From Rhizocola hellebori (GTDB lineage Bacteria > Actinomycetota > Actinomycetes > Mycobacteriales > Micromonosporaceae): 64,000 bases of DNA. Below are positions 44,901 to 53,278 of the stretch, piece after piece; position 1 is the first letter of the stretch; every line of letters begins with the position of its first letter. The notes beneath the pieces are model-generated. The model saw only the letters and a program-made list of their open reading frames with translations, was not told the DNA's origin and searched no databases. Where the stretch lies: positions 124,001 through 188,000 of the forward strand of contig NZ_BONY01000003.1 in assembly GCF_016862955.1 (NCBI RefSeq), in the 5' to 3' direction. The position numbers and the translations under genes are program-made.

Positions 44901-44940
44901 CAGCCTAAGCCGCCCCCACTGACAGTTCCCGTCAGCGGAG
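44901..44940. promoter_or_regulatory. Dispersed 40-bp element, copy 1 (candidate operator)
   Basis: This element, 7 bp upstream of the lipocalin-like gene, is identical at 34 of 40 positions to 53028-53067. Both contain an inverted motif; here it is TGACAGTTCCCGTCA (44920-44934), imperfect. Confidence 0.5.
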
Positions 44941-45009
44941 TCATCGCCCCTTGAAGTCGCGGAACAGGAGCGGTGTCGGATGGCTTCCGGCACCGCTCCC
45001 TTTCGCGGG

Positions 45010-45480
45010 CTACGGGGTGTTCCAGTCCTCACAGCTCTTGCCCTGGAAGCTGCCGGAAGCGCCGTTCTTGAGCCAGGCCCAGGTGGAAACGTAGTTGCAG
45101 TAACGCTGGTTGCCACCTGGGTCAGAGAGCCACAGATTGCCGAAGCAGTAACCCACCGTGGGGTAGTAACACGTGATCTTGGTCCTGGTGGCGATGCCAC
45201 CGTCGCGGTAAGCGATGACTGTCATCTCGACCCGGTTGAACATGTAATCCCCGCAGTTGAGGTGGCCGCGGAACTCGATCCAGCCACCGCTTTCGTGCGG
45301 GGTCTCGGTTACCTGGCTGCAGTACCAGCTGATCGGGCCTGGGGCGGCGACCGCCGGTTGAGCCAATATGACAGTCGGACCGGCGATGAGCACGCCCAGG
45401 GCGGCGAGCAGAGTCACCCAACGACGGTGGATCGGCTTGGCGACGGCGCGATGCGAGCGGGCATCGGAGACTTCGTGCAT
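45010..45480 (-). CDS. Secreted cysteine-rich small protein, unknown function
   Basis: 156 aa from ATG 45480, which has AAAGGA six bases upstream. The signal peptide (about 20-46, WVTLLAALGVLIAGPTVILA ... AVA) is followed by a mature domain of about 108 aa with six cysteines (WYCSQ, LNCGD, ITCYY, GYCFGN, RYCNY, KSCEDW), likely disulfide-bonded and beta-rich. No enzyme motif is recognised. It is divergent from the STAND regulator at 45645. Confidence 0.7.
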   Translation of the reverse strand: MHEVSDARSHRAVAKPIHRRWVTLLAALGVLIAGPTVILAQPAVAAPGPISWYCSQVTETPHESGGWIEFRGHLNCGDYMFNRVEMTVIAYRDGGIATRTKITCYYPTVGYCFGNLWLSDPGGNQRYCNYVSTWAWLKNGASGSFQGKSCEDWNTP

Positions 45481-45644
45481 TCTCATTCCTTTGATAGTCA
45501 GGTGGCAACAGAGCCCATCGGGCTCCTTGCGGGAGCCTTCTCGTGGCGTCGGGCGCTTTCCAGGAGATTCACCGGAGATTTGGCGGCGACTATGGCCGTA
45601 GCATTCGTCATCGGAGACCCGAGCCATGGCGAAAGGAGGGCTGC

Positions 45645-47891
45645 TTGTTAGCCAACGTCATACGCATGCATCGCCTTCGGCTCGGCCTCACCCAGGACGA
45701 GTTGGCTACCGGCACCGGCCTGAGCGCTCGCCATCTGCGCGACCTGGAGGCGGGCAGGATCACGGCACCACGCCAGGCCACCCTGCGCCTGCTCGCAGAC
45801 GCGTTCGCCCTGCAGGGCGACGAACGAGAGCGGTTCTATGCCGCAGCGCGTTCTGAGGGGAAGGCGGTTGTCGGCCCCGGCCCGGCGCAGCTGCCGCGCG
45901 ACGTTGACGGCTTCGCCGGCCGGTGCCAGGAGATCGATCAGCTCGACGCCCTGCTGACACGCAGCCGTGACCGGGGGGCCACTGTGGTCATCTCTGCCGT
46001 TTGCGGCGCCGCGGGTGTCGGCAAGACCGCGTTGGCTCTCCATTGGTCGCACCGGGTCCGCCGAGACTTCCCGGACGGACAGCTCTACGTCAACCTGCGA
46101 GGGTTCGACCCGGACGGTGCACCGATGACGCCCGGCGAAGCCGTTAGGGGTTTCCTCGACGTGCTGGACGTGCCGGCCAAAAGCGTCCCGGCCGATCTAC
46201 CACAGCAGTCCGCTTTGTACCGTAGCGTGCTGGCCGGCCGCCGGATGCTGATCCTGTTGGACAACGCCAGCGACGCAGCCCAGGTGCGGCCGCTGCTTCC
46301 CGCATCGGCGGGCTGTCTGGTCGTCGTCACCAGCCGCAACCAGCTGACTGGCCTGATCGCCAGTGAGGGCGCACATCCGTTGAACCTGGACCTGCTGACC
46401 CCCGCAGAGGCGGAGGAGCTGCTCGTCCATCGCCTGGGAAAGCAGCGGGTGGCCGCCGAGCCGGAAGCGACCGACGAGATCATCATCCGGTGTGCTCGGC
46501 TGCCTCTGGCCTTGACCATTGTCGCGGCCCGTGCCGCCATGCACCCCGGCTTCACGTTGGCGGCACTGGCGGCCCAGCTGCGCCAAACCACTGGCACTCT
46601 GGACGCCTTCGCGGTCGAGGATGCGGTGACCGATGTGCGCACGGTGTTCTCGTGGTCGTACCAACGGCTAAGCGACCCGGCCGCAAAGCTGTTCCGGCTG
46701 CTGGGCTCCCATCGTGGACCGGACCTGTCCGCTCCGGCCGCGGCCAGCCTGACCGGCGTCGGTGTCGAACAGGTGAGCTTGCTGCTGGCCGAGCTGGCCC
46801 ATGCCTGCCTGGTCACCGAACACACACCGAGCCGCTATACCCTCCATGATCTGCTGCGCTCCTATGCCTCCGAGCTGGGTCACGCAGGTGACAACCCGGA
46901 GACGCGCAGTGCCGCCATAGGCCGGCTGTTCGACCATTACCTGCACAGCGGAGTCCACGCCGCACTCCTGGTGGATCCGCAACGCGATCCGATCACCCCA
47001 ACGCCGCACGGGTCCGGAGTCACCCCGGAGACAATGACCGGGCGCGATGAGGCGATGGAATGGTTCGCCGCCGAACGACCGACCCTGCTCGCGGCCGTCT
47101 GTCACGCCGCCGACGCCGGGGAAGACACCCATACCTGGCAACTGGCCTGGACTCTGGTGACGTTCCTCGACCGAAGCGGGCATTGGCACGACTGGGTCGC
47201 CGTCCAGCAGGCCGCCCTGGCCGCGGCCTCCCGCCTCGGCGAGCTCGGCAGACAAGCCGACGCGCACCGCAGCCTCGCGGTCGCGTTCGCCCGGCTTGGA
47301 CGCGACGACGAGGCTCACGACCATCATCGGTGCGCGCTGGCCGGCTACGAGGCACTTGGCGATCACCTTGGCCAGGCACACACCCATCACGTCGTCGCCC
47401 AGCTCCATGTCCGGGTAGGACAGTGGCAGGAAGCCCTCAGCCACACCGAACGGGCTCTCCACCTACACCGGCAGATCGACCACCTGTCGGGACAAGCCAG
47501 GGCGTTGAACAACATCGGCTGGTTGCAGGCTCAGCTCGGCGACCACCGGATGGCGCTCACCTACTGCGAACAAGCACTCGCCCTGCATTGCCAGATCGGC
47601 GACAGGTCTGGCGAGGCGGCCACCCGGGACAGCCTCGGTCAGGCACATGCAAAGCTCGGCAATCACGAACAAGCTGCGGTGTGCTATCACCACGCCCTGA
47701 CCCTGATGCGGGACCTCGGTTTGCGCTACCAGCAAGCCGACACACTCCACCATCTCGGCGACTCCCGGGCCGAGGTAGGTGATTCTGAAGCCGCGCATGA
47801 CATCTGGCGCCAGGCGCTCGCCATCTTCGAACAGCTGGGTCACGAGGACGCTGAAGCGGTGCGGGCAAAGGTCTTGCGCGCGAGCATCTGA
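45645..47891 (+). CDS. XRE-NB-ARC-TPR (STAND) transcriptional regulator
   Basis: 748 aa. It has an N-terminal XRE HTH (about 3-58, RMHRLRLGLTQDELATGTGL ... LRDLEAGR), an NB-ARC ATPase with Walker A GAAGVGKTAL (about 124-133), Walker B-like RMLILLDNAS and RLPLAL (GLPL-equivalent), a winged helix, then TPRs (about 500-740; ALNNIGWLQAQLGDHRMALT). SARP/AfsR-like STAND proteins act as ATP-gated switches in actinomycetes. TTG 45645 is supported by AAAGGAGGG five bases upstream and by the HTH beginning there. It resembles the partial gene at the right window end. Its 3' end overlaps the convergent methyltransferase gene by 52 bp. Confidence 0.9.
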   Translation: MLANVIRMHRLRLGLTQDELATGTGLSARHLRDLEAGRITAPRQATLRLLADAFALQGDERERFYAAARSEGKAVVGPGPAQLPRDVDGFAGRCQEIDQLDALLTRSRDRGATVVISAVCGAAGVGKTALALHWSHRVRRDFPDGQLYVNLRGFDPDGAPMTPGEAVRGFLDVLDVPAKSVPADLPQQSALYRSVLAGRRMLILLDNASDAAQVRPLLPASAGCLVVVTSRNQLTGLIASEGAHPLNLDLLTPAEAEELLVHRLGKQRVAAEPEATDEIIIRCARLPLALTIVAARAAMHPGFTLAALAAQLRQTTGTLDAFAVEDAVTDVRTVFSWSYQRLSDPAAKLFRLLGSHRGPDLSAPAAASLTGVGVEQVSLLLAELAHACLVTEHTPSRYTLHDLLRSYASELGHAGDNPETRSAAIGRLFDHYLHSGVHAALLVDPQRDPITPTPHGSGVTPETMTGRDEAMEWFAAERPTLLAAVCHAADAGEDTHTWQLAWTLVTFLDRSGHWHDWVAVQQAALAAASRLGELGRQADAHRSLAVAFARLGRDDEAHDHHRCALAGYEALGDHLGQAHTHHVVAQLHVRVGQWQEALSHTERALHLHRQIDHLSGQARALNNIGWLQAQLGDHRMALTYCEQALALHCQIGDRSGEAATRDSLGQAHAKLGNHEQAAVCYHHALTLMRDLGLRYQQADTLHHLGDSRAEVGDSEAAHDIWRQALAIFEQLGHEDAEAVRAKVLRASI

Positions 47892-48523
47892 ACCGACTGG
47901 AACTGCCGCCGGTCCGTGGGCTCGGGCTCGCGAACCATCCGAGCCACCTCGGTCAACCCGATCTCGCGCAGCATCGCGGCGAGGTGATCGGGCCACCATC
48001 GGTAGGCCGGCGTTACCGTGTGGTCGAAGACCTGCGTCAGGTGGGACGAATCATCGCTTGCCGAAAAACCAATCAGAAGATGGCCACCAGGCTTCAGTAC
48101 CCGATAAAACTCTGCCAGAACGTCCGGAACGTCTTGCGGCGGAGTGTGAATGATGGACCACCGTGACAGCACGCCGCCCAGCATGCCATCGTCGATGTCC
48201 AATGTGGCCATTGCGCCAATGTCGAACAGCAGGCCCGGATGGGCTTCCCGAGCCAGCTCAATCATTGCCGGCGAGACATCAACGCCACACACCTCCAGCC
48301 CTAAACCGCCCAGATAAGCGGTGATATGGCCAGGCCCACACCCCAAGTCCGCTACCTGGCCACCGCCGCTGGCGATGACGACCTCGGCGAAGGCGCCCAA
48401 AATCGCGCGGTCCAAAGGACTGTCATGCAACGTGTGGCGAAACAGCTGCGCATATTCAACGGCAGCACCGTCATACGCCTCGCGAGTGGCACTGAGGACA
48501 TCATCTTCGATCATGCCCGCCAC
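47840..48523 (-). CDS. Class I SAM-dependent methyltransferase
   Basis: 227 aa. The Rossmann motif I is VADLGCGPGHITAYL (about 57-71), then CGVDVSPAMIELAR, and later VLAEFYRVLKPGGHLLIGF. It resembles Methyltransf_11/25 proteins acting on small molecules. GTG 48523 has AGGAAC at proper spacing; ATG 48514 is alternative. The 3' end overlaps the convergent STAND gene. Substrate unknown. Confidence 0.88.
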   Translation of the reverse strand: MAGMIEDDVLSATREAYDGAAVEYAQLFRHTLHDSPLDRAILGAFAEVVIASGGGQVADLGCGPGHITAYLGGLGLEVCGVDVSPAMIELAREAHPGLLFDIGAMATLDIDDGMLGGVLSRWSIIHTPPQDVPDVLAEFYRVLKPGGHLLIGFSASDDSSHLTQVFDHTVTPAYRWWPDHLAAMLREIGLTEVARMVREPEPTDRRQFQSVQMLARKTFARTASASS

Positions 48524-48549
48524 AGTAGTTCCTGGCCCCTCTCTGGCCG

Positions 48550-49095
48550 CTAGCCCGTCTCGTCGGGCGGCAGTTTCGGGATGTCGGCGCGGTACAAGCT
48601 GATCAGCAGTCCGTATGCCTCGCGGCCCGGATCGGTGCTGCGCGGTTTCGCGGCTTGTTTACGTAGCCGTGCGGCCAGCGCGTGGGCCTCGTCTGGGGTA
48701 AGCCAGAGATGGCGCAATATCGTGTCGTCGGCCTGGCCGGGGCGAGCAGGCAGCATCTCGGCCATGGCGGCGTTGAGGAGGAACTTGGGACCAATCTCGT
48801 CATCCAGCTTGAAGCCGCGGCTGACCAAGGCGAAGTGCTGCTCGGTGCCGCCGCGCACCTGCCTGGTGTCGGCCAGGCGCACAAATCCGGCCTCCCGAAG
48901 CACGCGAAGGTGATAGCTGACCGTGCCCTTGGTCATGCCAAGCGCGGTCGCTAGTTGACTCAAGGTCGCAGGGCGCTGCCGCAGAACATTGACCATGCGA
49001 TGGCGCATCGGATGTCCGAGCGCCTTGAACTGGGCAGGTGAGTTCAAGGCGAGCTTTTCCGGGACAGCGCCGTCTTCCATCCGCCAAGTGTCCAT
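48550..49095 (-). CDS. ArsR-like winged-helix regulator
   Basis: 181 aa. The N-terminal winged HTH (about 17-80) has FKALGHPMRHRMVNVLRQRP and LATALGMTKGTVSYHLRVLR; the C-terminal half is helical and Arg-rich. It lacks metal-binding Cys pairs, so it is not a metal sensor of the classic type. It is divergent from the DUF2218-O-methyltransferase fusion across 87 bp with a clear promoter; control of that gene is likely. Confidence 0.87.
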   Translation of the reverse strand: MDTWRMEDGAVPEKLALNSPAQFKALGHPMRHRMVNVLRQRPATLSQLATALGMTKGTVSYHLRVLREAGFVRLADTRQVRGGTEQHFALVSRGFKLDDEIGPKFLLNAAMAEMLPARPGQADDTILRHLWLTPDEAHALAARLRKQAAKPRSTDPGREAYGLLISLYRADIPKLPPDETG

Positions 49096-49108
49096 GAACC
49101 TCGACGCT

Positions 49109-49138
49109 TTGACAATCGCCGTCCTATGCGTACAGAAT
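49109..49138 (+). promoter_or_regulatory. Candidate sigma-70-like promoter
   Basis: TTGACA (49109-49114) and CAGAAT (49133-49138) are 18 bp apart and about 45 bp before the methyltransferase start. Flanking ACGCTTTG and GAAGCGTT form an imperfect inverted repeat that could be the ArsR-type operator. Confidence 0.55.
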
Positions 49139-49182
49139 CCGAAGCGTTGAAGATTTTAGACGCCTGAGCTGAAGGAAACTCA

Positions 49183-50130
49183 ATGCCAGTCTCGACGGCC
49201 ACCGTCGCCACGCCCCGTCCCGGCCGCTACATCAAGCAGCTCGTCTCGCACCTCGGCCACAAGGCCAGTGCCGAAGTCACCGGCGACGGCCGGGGATCCA
49301 TCACCATCGGCGGTGGGACCTGCGTCCTTTCGCCGCGCGGCGACCACCTTGACCTGATCGTCGCGGCACAGGATCTCGACACCGTTGCCCGTGTTCAGGA
49401 TGTCGTCGCCCGGCACCTGGTGCGGTTCGCCACCCAGGAGGAGCTCAGCGTTGACTGGTCGGCTCCGGTTGCGGGGCAAGACATCCAGATATTGGATCCG
49501 GTTCTCGGCGAATACCTGCTCGCGCATTGCACACCAGCCGATGAAGTCCTTCAGGAGCTGGTCGTAAAGACCATCGAAGCCACCGGCGGCGCAGCCGGGA
49601 TGCAGATCAGCCACGACGAGGGCACCTTCCTGACGATGCTCGTCAAGATGGTCGGCGCCCGTAACGCCGTCGAGGTCGGCGTGTTCACCGGCTACTCCTC
49701 CATCTGTATCGCACGGGGGCTGCCCGCCGACGGCCACCTTCTCGCCCTCGACGTCAGCGACGAGTGGACCACCATCGCCCAGCACTACTGGGAACGGGCG
49801 GGCGTCGCTGACCGGATCCAGCTGAAGCTAGGCCCGGCTATCGAAGCGCTGCGTGCGCTTCCTGCCGATCCGGCAATCGATATCGCCTTCATCGACGCCG
49901 ACAAGGTGAGCTATCCCGCTTACTACGAGGAAATTGTGCAGCGGCTGCGCCCTGGCGGAGTCGTCGTGCTGGACAACGTGTTTCTCGGCGGCCGCGTTCT
50001 CGATCCGGCCTATCAGGAAGACCATCACGTCGCGATGCGCGGGCTCAACGATCTCATCGCCGGCGACGACCGCGTCGATTCGGTGATGCTGCCGATTCGC
50101 GACGGCGTCACGGTCGCCCGTAAACGTTGA
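49183..50130 (+). CDS. DUF2218-O-methyltransferase fusion
   Basis: 315 aa. Residues about 14-95 match DUF2218 (RYIKQLVSHLGHKASAEVTG ... DTVARVQDVVARHLVRFATQ). Residues about 100-315 are an O-methyltransferase family 3 (CCoAOMT-like) domain with SAM motif EVGVFTGYSSI (about 163-173), AFIDADKVSYPAYYE containing the metal-binding Asp, and GGVVVLDNVFLGG. Such enzymes methylate catechol-type hydroxyls using a divalent cation. DUF2218 usually occurs as a stand-alone protein of about 100 aa; fusion suggests it binds the same substrate. ATG 49183 has AAGGAA upstream. Divergent ArsR-type regulator; convergent aldo/keto reductase. Confidence 0.88.
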   Translation: MPVSTATVATPRPGRYIKQLVSHLGHKASAEVTGDGRGSITIGGGTCVLSPRGDHLDLIVAAQDLDTVARVQDVVARHLVRFATQEELSVDWSAPVAGQDIQILDPVLGEYLLAHCTPADEVLQELVVKTIEATGGAAGMQISHDEGTFLTMLVKMVGARNAVEVGVFTGYSSICIARGLPADGHLLALDVSDEWTTIAQHYWERAGVADRIQLKLGPAIEALRALPADPAIDIAFIDADKVSYPAYYEEIVQRLRPGGVVVLDNVFLGGRVLDPAYQEDHHVAMRGLNDLIAGDDRVDSVMLPIRDGVTVARKR

Positions 50131-50147
50131 CGGGTCAGCGATTGGGC

Positions 50148-51008
50148 TCAGGCATTTAGCTGGACAAGGTCGTCGTCGGTCAGCCGCAGCTGGCCGGCGG
50201 CGATGTTCTCCTCCAGATGCGCCAGGGAACTCGTCCCGGGGATGAGCACGATGTTGGATGATCGGGCCAGCAGCCAGGCCAGCGCCACCTGGGGCACCGT
50301 GGCGCCAAGCCGGCCCGCCACCGTGGTCAGGTGCTCTGCGGTGAGCGGCTGGAACCCGCCGACAGGGAAGAACGGCACGTAGGCGATGCCGGCTTGAGCG
50401 CAGATGTCGACGAGCGGATCGTCGTCGCGTGCCGAGATGTTGTAAAGGTTCTGCACACACACGATGTCGGCAACGGCTCTCGCCCGGGCGACCTGGGACT
50501 GGCTGACATTGGAGATGCCCAGGTGCCGGACGAGGCCTTCCGCACGCAGGGACATCAGGGTTTCCAACGCGGCTTCCAGCGGCGCGTCGGTATGCCCACG
50601 GTCGCCCAGGCGCAGGTTCACCACGTCGAGCCGGTCCACGCCAAGGGAACGCAGGTTCGCCTCGACGCCGCGGCGCAGACCATCGGGGGTCAGACCACGA
50701 TGCTCCGCGGCGGGCAGGCCGATGTCGTGACCTTCGACCAGCGCCCCGACCTTGGTCACAATCACCAGATTATCTGGGTACGGATGCAGAGCGGTGCGGA
50801 TCAGCTCGTTCGCAGCCACGCCGTCCCGCGCGTAGTAGTTCGACGTATCGAGATGGTTGACACCAAGCTCCACGGCTCGGCGCAGGATCGCCAGGGCGGT
50901 GTCCCGGTCGGGCCGCTCGCCCCTCGGCCAGCCGGTGAGCTTCATCGTTCCGTAGCCGACCCGGTTGACGTTGAGGTCTCCGCCGAGGGACCACTGCACA
51001 TTCGCCAT
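50148..51008 (-). CDS. Aldo/keto reductase (YdbC-like)
   Basis: 286 aa with a (beta/alpha)8 NAD(P)H oxidoreductase fold. The catalytic Asp and Tyr are in HLDTSNYYARDG and Lys in VTKVG. The usual catalytic His is not seen in DVVNLRLGDRG, which resembles the VVNLR-type subgroup that includes YdbC-like pyridoxal reductases. The cofactor region PGTSSLAHLEENIAA is conserved. It is convergent with the O-methyltransferase fusion, 17 bp between stops. Substrate unknown. Confidence 0.88.
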   Translation of the reverse strand: MANVQWSLGGDLNVNRVGYGTMKLTGWPRGERPDRDTALAILRRAVELGVNHLDTSNYYARDGVAANELIRTALHPYPDNLVIVTKVGALVEGHDIGLPAAEHRGLTPDGLRRGVEANLRSLGVDRLDVVNLRLGDRGHTDAPLEAALETLMSLRAEGLVRHLGISNVSQSQVARARAVADIVCVQNLYNISARDDDPLVDICAQAGIAYVPFFPVGGFQPLTAEHLTTVAGRLGATVPQVALAWLLARSSNIVLIPGTSSLAHLEENIAAGQLRLTDDDLVQLNA

Positions 51009-51044
51009 GATCGTTGAGCGTACACACCGTCGTCGGGGCGAACA

Positions 51045-52856
51045 CTACTGGCCGAGGAAACCGCCGGACTGCCTTGCCCACAGGGCGGCGTAAAGACCGT
51101 TGCGGGCGAGCAGCTCGGCGTGTGTGCCGTCCTCGACTACCCGTCCCCGATCGAGCACGACTATCCGGTCCATCCGCGCGATCGTGGACAGCCTGTGCGC
51201 GATGGCAATCACCGTGCGGCCGGCCATGACTTTGTCCATGGTTTCCTGAATAACCGCTTCAACCTCGGAGTCCAGCGCCGAGGTCGCCTCGTCGAGGATG
51301 AGGATCGGCGCATCCTTGTGGATGGCACGAGCGAGGGCGATGCGCTGACGCTGACCGCCGGAGAGCTTGATGCCTCGTTCGCCGACGTGGGCGTGGTAGC
51401 CGGTACGACCGTCCTGATCGGCCAGTGCGGTGATGAAATCGTGCGCCGCGGCCTGTTGCGCCGCCACGGTTATGGCACCCTCGTCGGCTGTTGCCGGGCC
51501 GATGTTGTCGCGGACGGATCGGTGTAACAGCGCCGCCTCCTGGGTCACCATGGCGATCTGCCGTCGCAGGCTGTGCTGGGTCACTGTCGCGATGTTCTGG
51601 TCATCGACCTCGACGGTGCCGGTTTCCGGGTCGAAGAACCTCAGAATCAGATTGACCAATGTTGACTTGCCTGCACCCGAGCGCCCGACCAGCCCGACTT
51701 TCTCGCCCGCCGCGATCTCGAGACTAAGGCGATCTAGGCCGCCGCGGTCCTTGCCGTAATGGTGGCTGACATCCGTGATACGGATGGCGCCGCCCCGCAT
51801 GGCGAGGGTCGTCGCGTCAGACCGGTCGGCGACGGCCGGTGGCTGAGCGATCGTGTGCAGCGCGCGCCGTAAGGTGCCCACCGACCCGAAGAGGGACGAA
51901 ACACCGTCGAGCAGCCACTCGGCCATCGACGTGATACGAAAGGCGAGCGCCAGCGCGGCTGCGACCAGCCCGATGGGTGCGGCCGAAGCTTGCCAGAGCA
52001 CGATGCCGTATCCGATGAGCCCGACCATCAGTACCCCACTGAGGCTCATCATTCCGACGTTCATCGTGACTTCGAGCCGCTCCACCCGCAGCCGTGCTTG
52101 GCGTGCAGCGGCAAATACGGCCCGGTCCGCGTCTTCCGAGACGCCGAGCAGCGCAAGGGTATCGACGTTGGCGTACGAGTCGACAAGCAGTCCGGTGACC
52201 GCAGAGTCTGCGTCCTGGTGGCGCTCAGACGCGAGGCGATAGCGCGGTATCACATAGGTCATCAGCCCGGCATAGAGCAGGATCCAGACTCCCAATGGCA
52301 GCACCAGTCGCGGGTCGATGGAGCCCATCAGCCAGACCGACCCGACGATGTAGGTCAGGACAAAGGCAAGGGTGTGTATGACGACGTAGGTCGACGTGAC
52401 CGCGGCAGCAGAGCCCTCCCGGACCCAGGTGGCTATGCGGCCGGCAAGGTCATTGCGGAACCAGCCGACCGGCTGGCGTGACACCCGCCGGTGCGCCCGC
52501 CAATGCGCGAGCGTGCGCGCGTTGGGCCGGAAAGCGAGGTCGTCCAAACCTTCGTTGAGCAGATGCAAGAACGGTCTGACGAGAAGAATCAGCGTCCCGA
52601 CGGCGATGAACTCAACGCCGTGGGTCTGCCACAACGTCGCCGGGTCGGCCTCGGCGAGGGCATCGACCAGGCGACCGGCGTAGCCGATGAGCCAGACCTC
52701 GAGGCAGGCAGCGATGACGGTGGTGAGCAGGCTGATGGCGATGACTTTGCGTAGCGGCCGGAACTCCGCGATCAGATACGGCAGGACTCGCCGTGGCGGC
52801 GTGGTCGGATCATCGCTGGCGAAGGGGTTGACGGCATTCTCGAACAGGCGAAACAC
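51045..52856 (-). CDS. ABC exporter half-transporter (TMD-NBD)
   Basis: 603 aa with an N-terminal ABC type 1 TMD of six helices (about 38-330) and a C-terminal ATPase: Walker A GRSGAGKST (about 388-396), signature LSGGQRQR, Walker B ILILDEATSALD, H-loop AIAHRLST. A lone half-transporter should homodimerise. It could export lipids, drugs or peptides. A truncated ATPase fragment related in sequence sits divergently at 53087. Reads away from the copy-2 40-bp element. Confidence 0.93.
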   Translation of the reverse strand: MFRLFENAVNPFASDDPTTPPRRVLPYLIAEFRPLRKVIAISLLTTVIAACLEVWLIGYAGRLVDALAEADPATLWQTHGVEFIAVGTLILLVRPFLHLLNEGLDDLAFRPNARTLAHWRAHRRVSRQPVGWFRNDLAGRIATWVREGSAAAVTSTYVVIHTLAFVLTYIVGSVWLMGSIDPRLVLPLGVWILLYAGLMTYVIPRYRLASERHQDADSAVTGLLVDSYANVDTLALLGVSEDADRAVFAAARQARLRVERLEVTMNVGMMSLSGVLMVGLIGYGIVLWQASAAPIGLVAAALALAFRITSMAEWLLDGVSSLFGSVGTLRRALHTIAQPPAVADRSDATTLAMRGGAIRITDVSHHYGKDRGGLDRLSLEIAAGEKVGLVGRSGAGKSTLVNLILRFFDPETGTVEVDDQNIATVTQHSLRRQIAMVTQEAALLHRSVRDNIGPATADEGAITVAAQQAAAHDFITALADQDGRTGYHAHVGERGIKLSGGQRQRIALARAIHKDAPILILDEATSALDSEVEAVIQETMDKVMAGRTVIAIAHRLSTIARMDRIVVLDRGRVVEDGTHAELLARNGLYAALWARQSGGFLGQ

Positions 52857-53027
52857 GAACGGACTCCAGGCAGAGAAGAGAGGTCGGAAGAGGAAGCGGA
52901 AGGCTGCCGAATGTCCTCATCGGTCTCTCCTAGCGTTGGCGTTCACAAAATCAAGATGCGAGCCTAGCCACACCCAAGAACACTTCGCATCCGAGTTTTG
53001 CCGCCGCGGCGATCAACTCTGCCCCCG

Positions 53028-53067
53028 CAGCTTGAGCCGCTCCCACTGACAGGTCCTGTCAACGGAG
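53028..53067. promoter_or_regulatory. Dispersed 40-bp element, copy 2 (candidate operator)
   Basis: It contains the perfect odd palindrome TGACAGGTCCTGTCA (53047-53061), and 34 of 40 positions match 44901-44940. It lies between the ABC exporter and the ATPase remnant and ends 19 bp before the remnant's ATG. Confidence 0.55.
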
Positions 53068-53086
53068 ATGAAACAAGCGCGCCAAG

Positions 53087-53278
53087 ATGCAACCATCGAG
53101 CGCTGCGCTGCGTATTACCGAGGTTAGCCATTTTTACGCTTCGGGGGAGGCACGGTGCGCTCTGGACGCGATGAGTCTCGAGATGGCCCAAGGCGAGCCG
53201 GTCACGGCGATAGGCCTGGTGGGCTCGGGCGAGTCACCGCTCAGCGCGCTGGGCCTGGATCTGAGGGCCCACGCGTGA
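53087..53278 (+). pseudogene. ABC-transporter ATPase N-terminal remnant
   Basis: 63 codons: LRITEVSHFYASGEARCALD, then LEMAQGEP and GLVGSGESPLSALGL. This parallels the start of the NBD in the neighbouring exporter (IRITDVSHHYGKD..., IAAGEKVGLVGRSGAGKST) but Walker A is ruined (the essential Lys is replaced) and all later motifs are missing. The stop overlaps the next GTG start (GTGA). It is therefore a decayed fragment, perhaps retained as a leader for translational coupling. Confidence 0.7.

Noticed and set aside
52951-53046. Short reverse-strand frame, Ala-rich, starting inside the 40-bp element
   Set aside because: Only 31 codons, no recognisable family; could be a decayed gene end but support is too thin.
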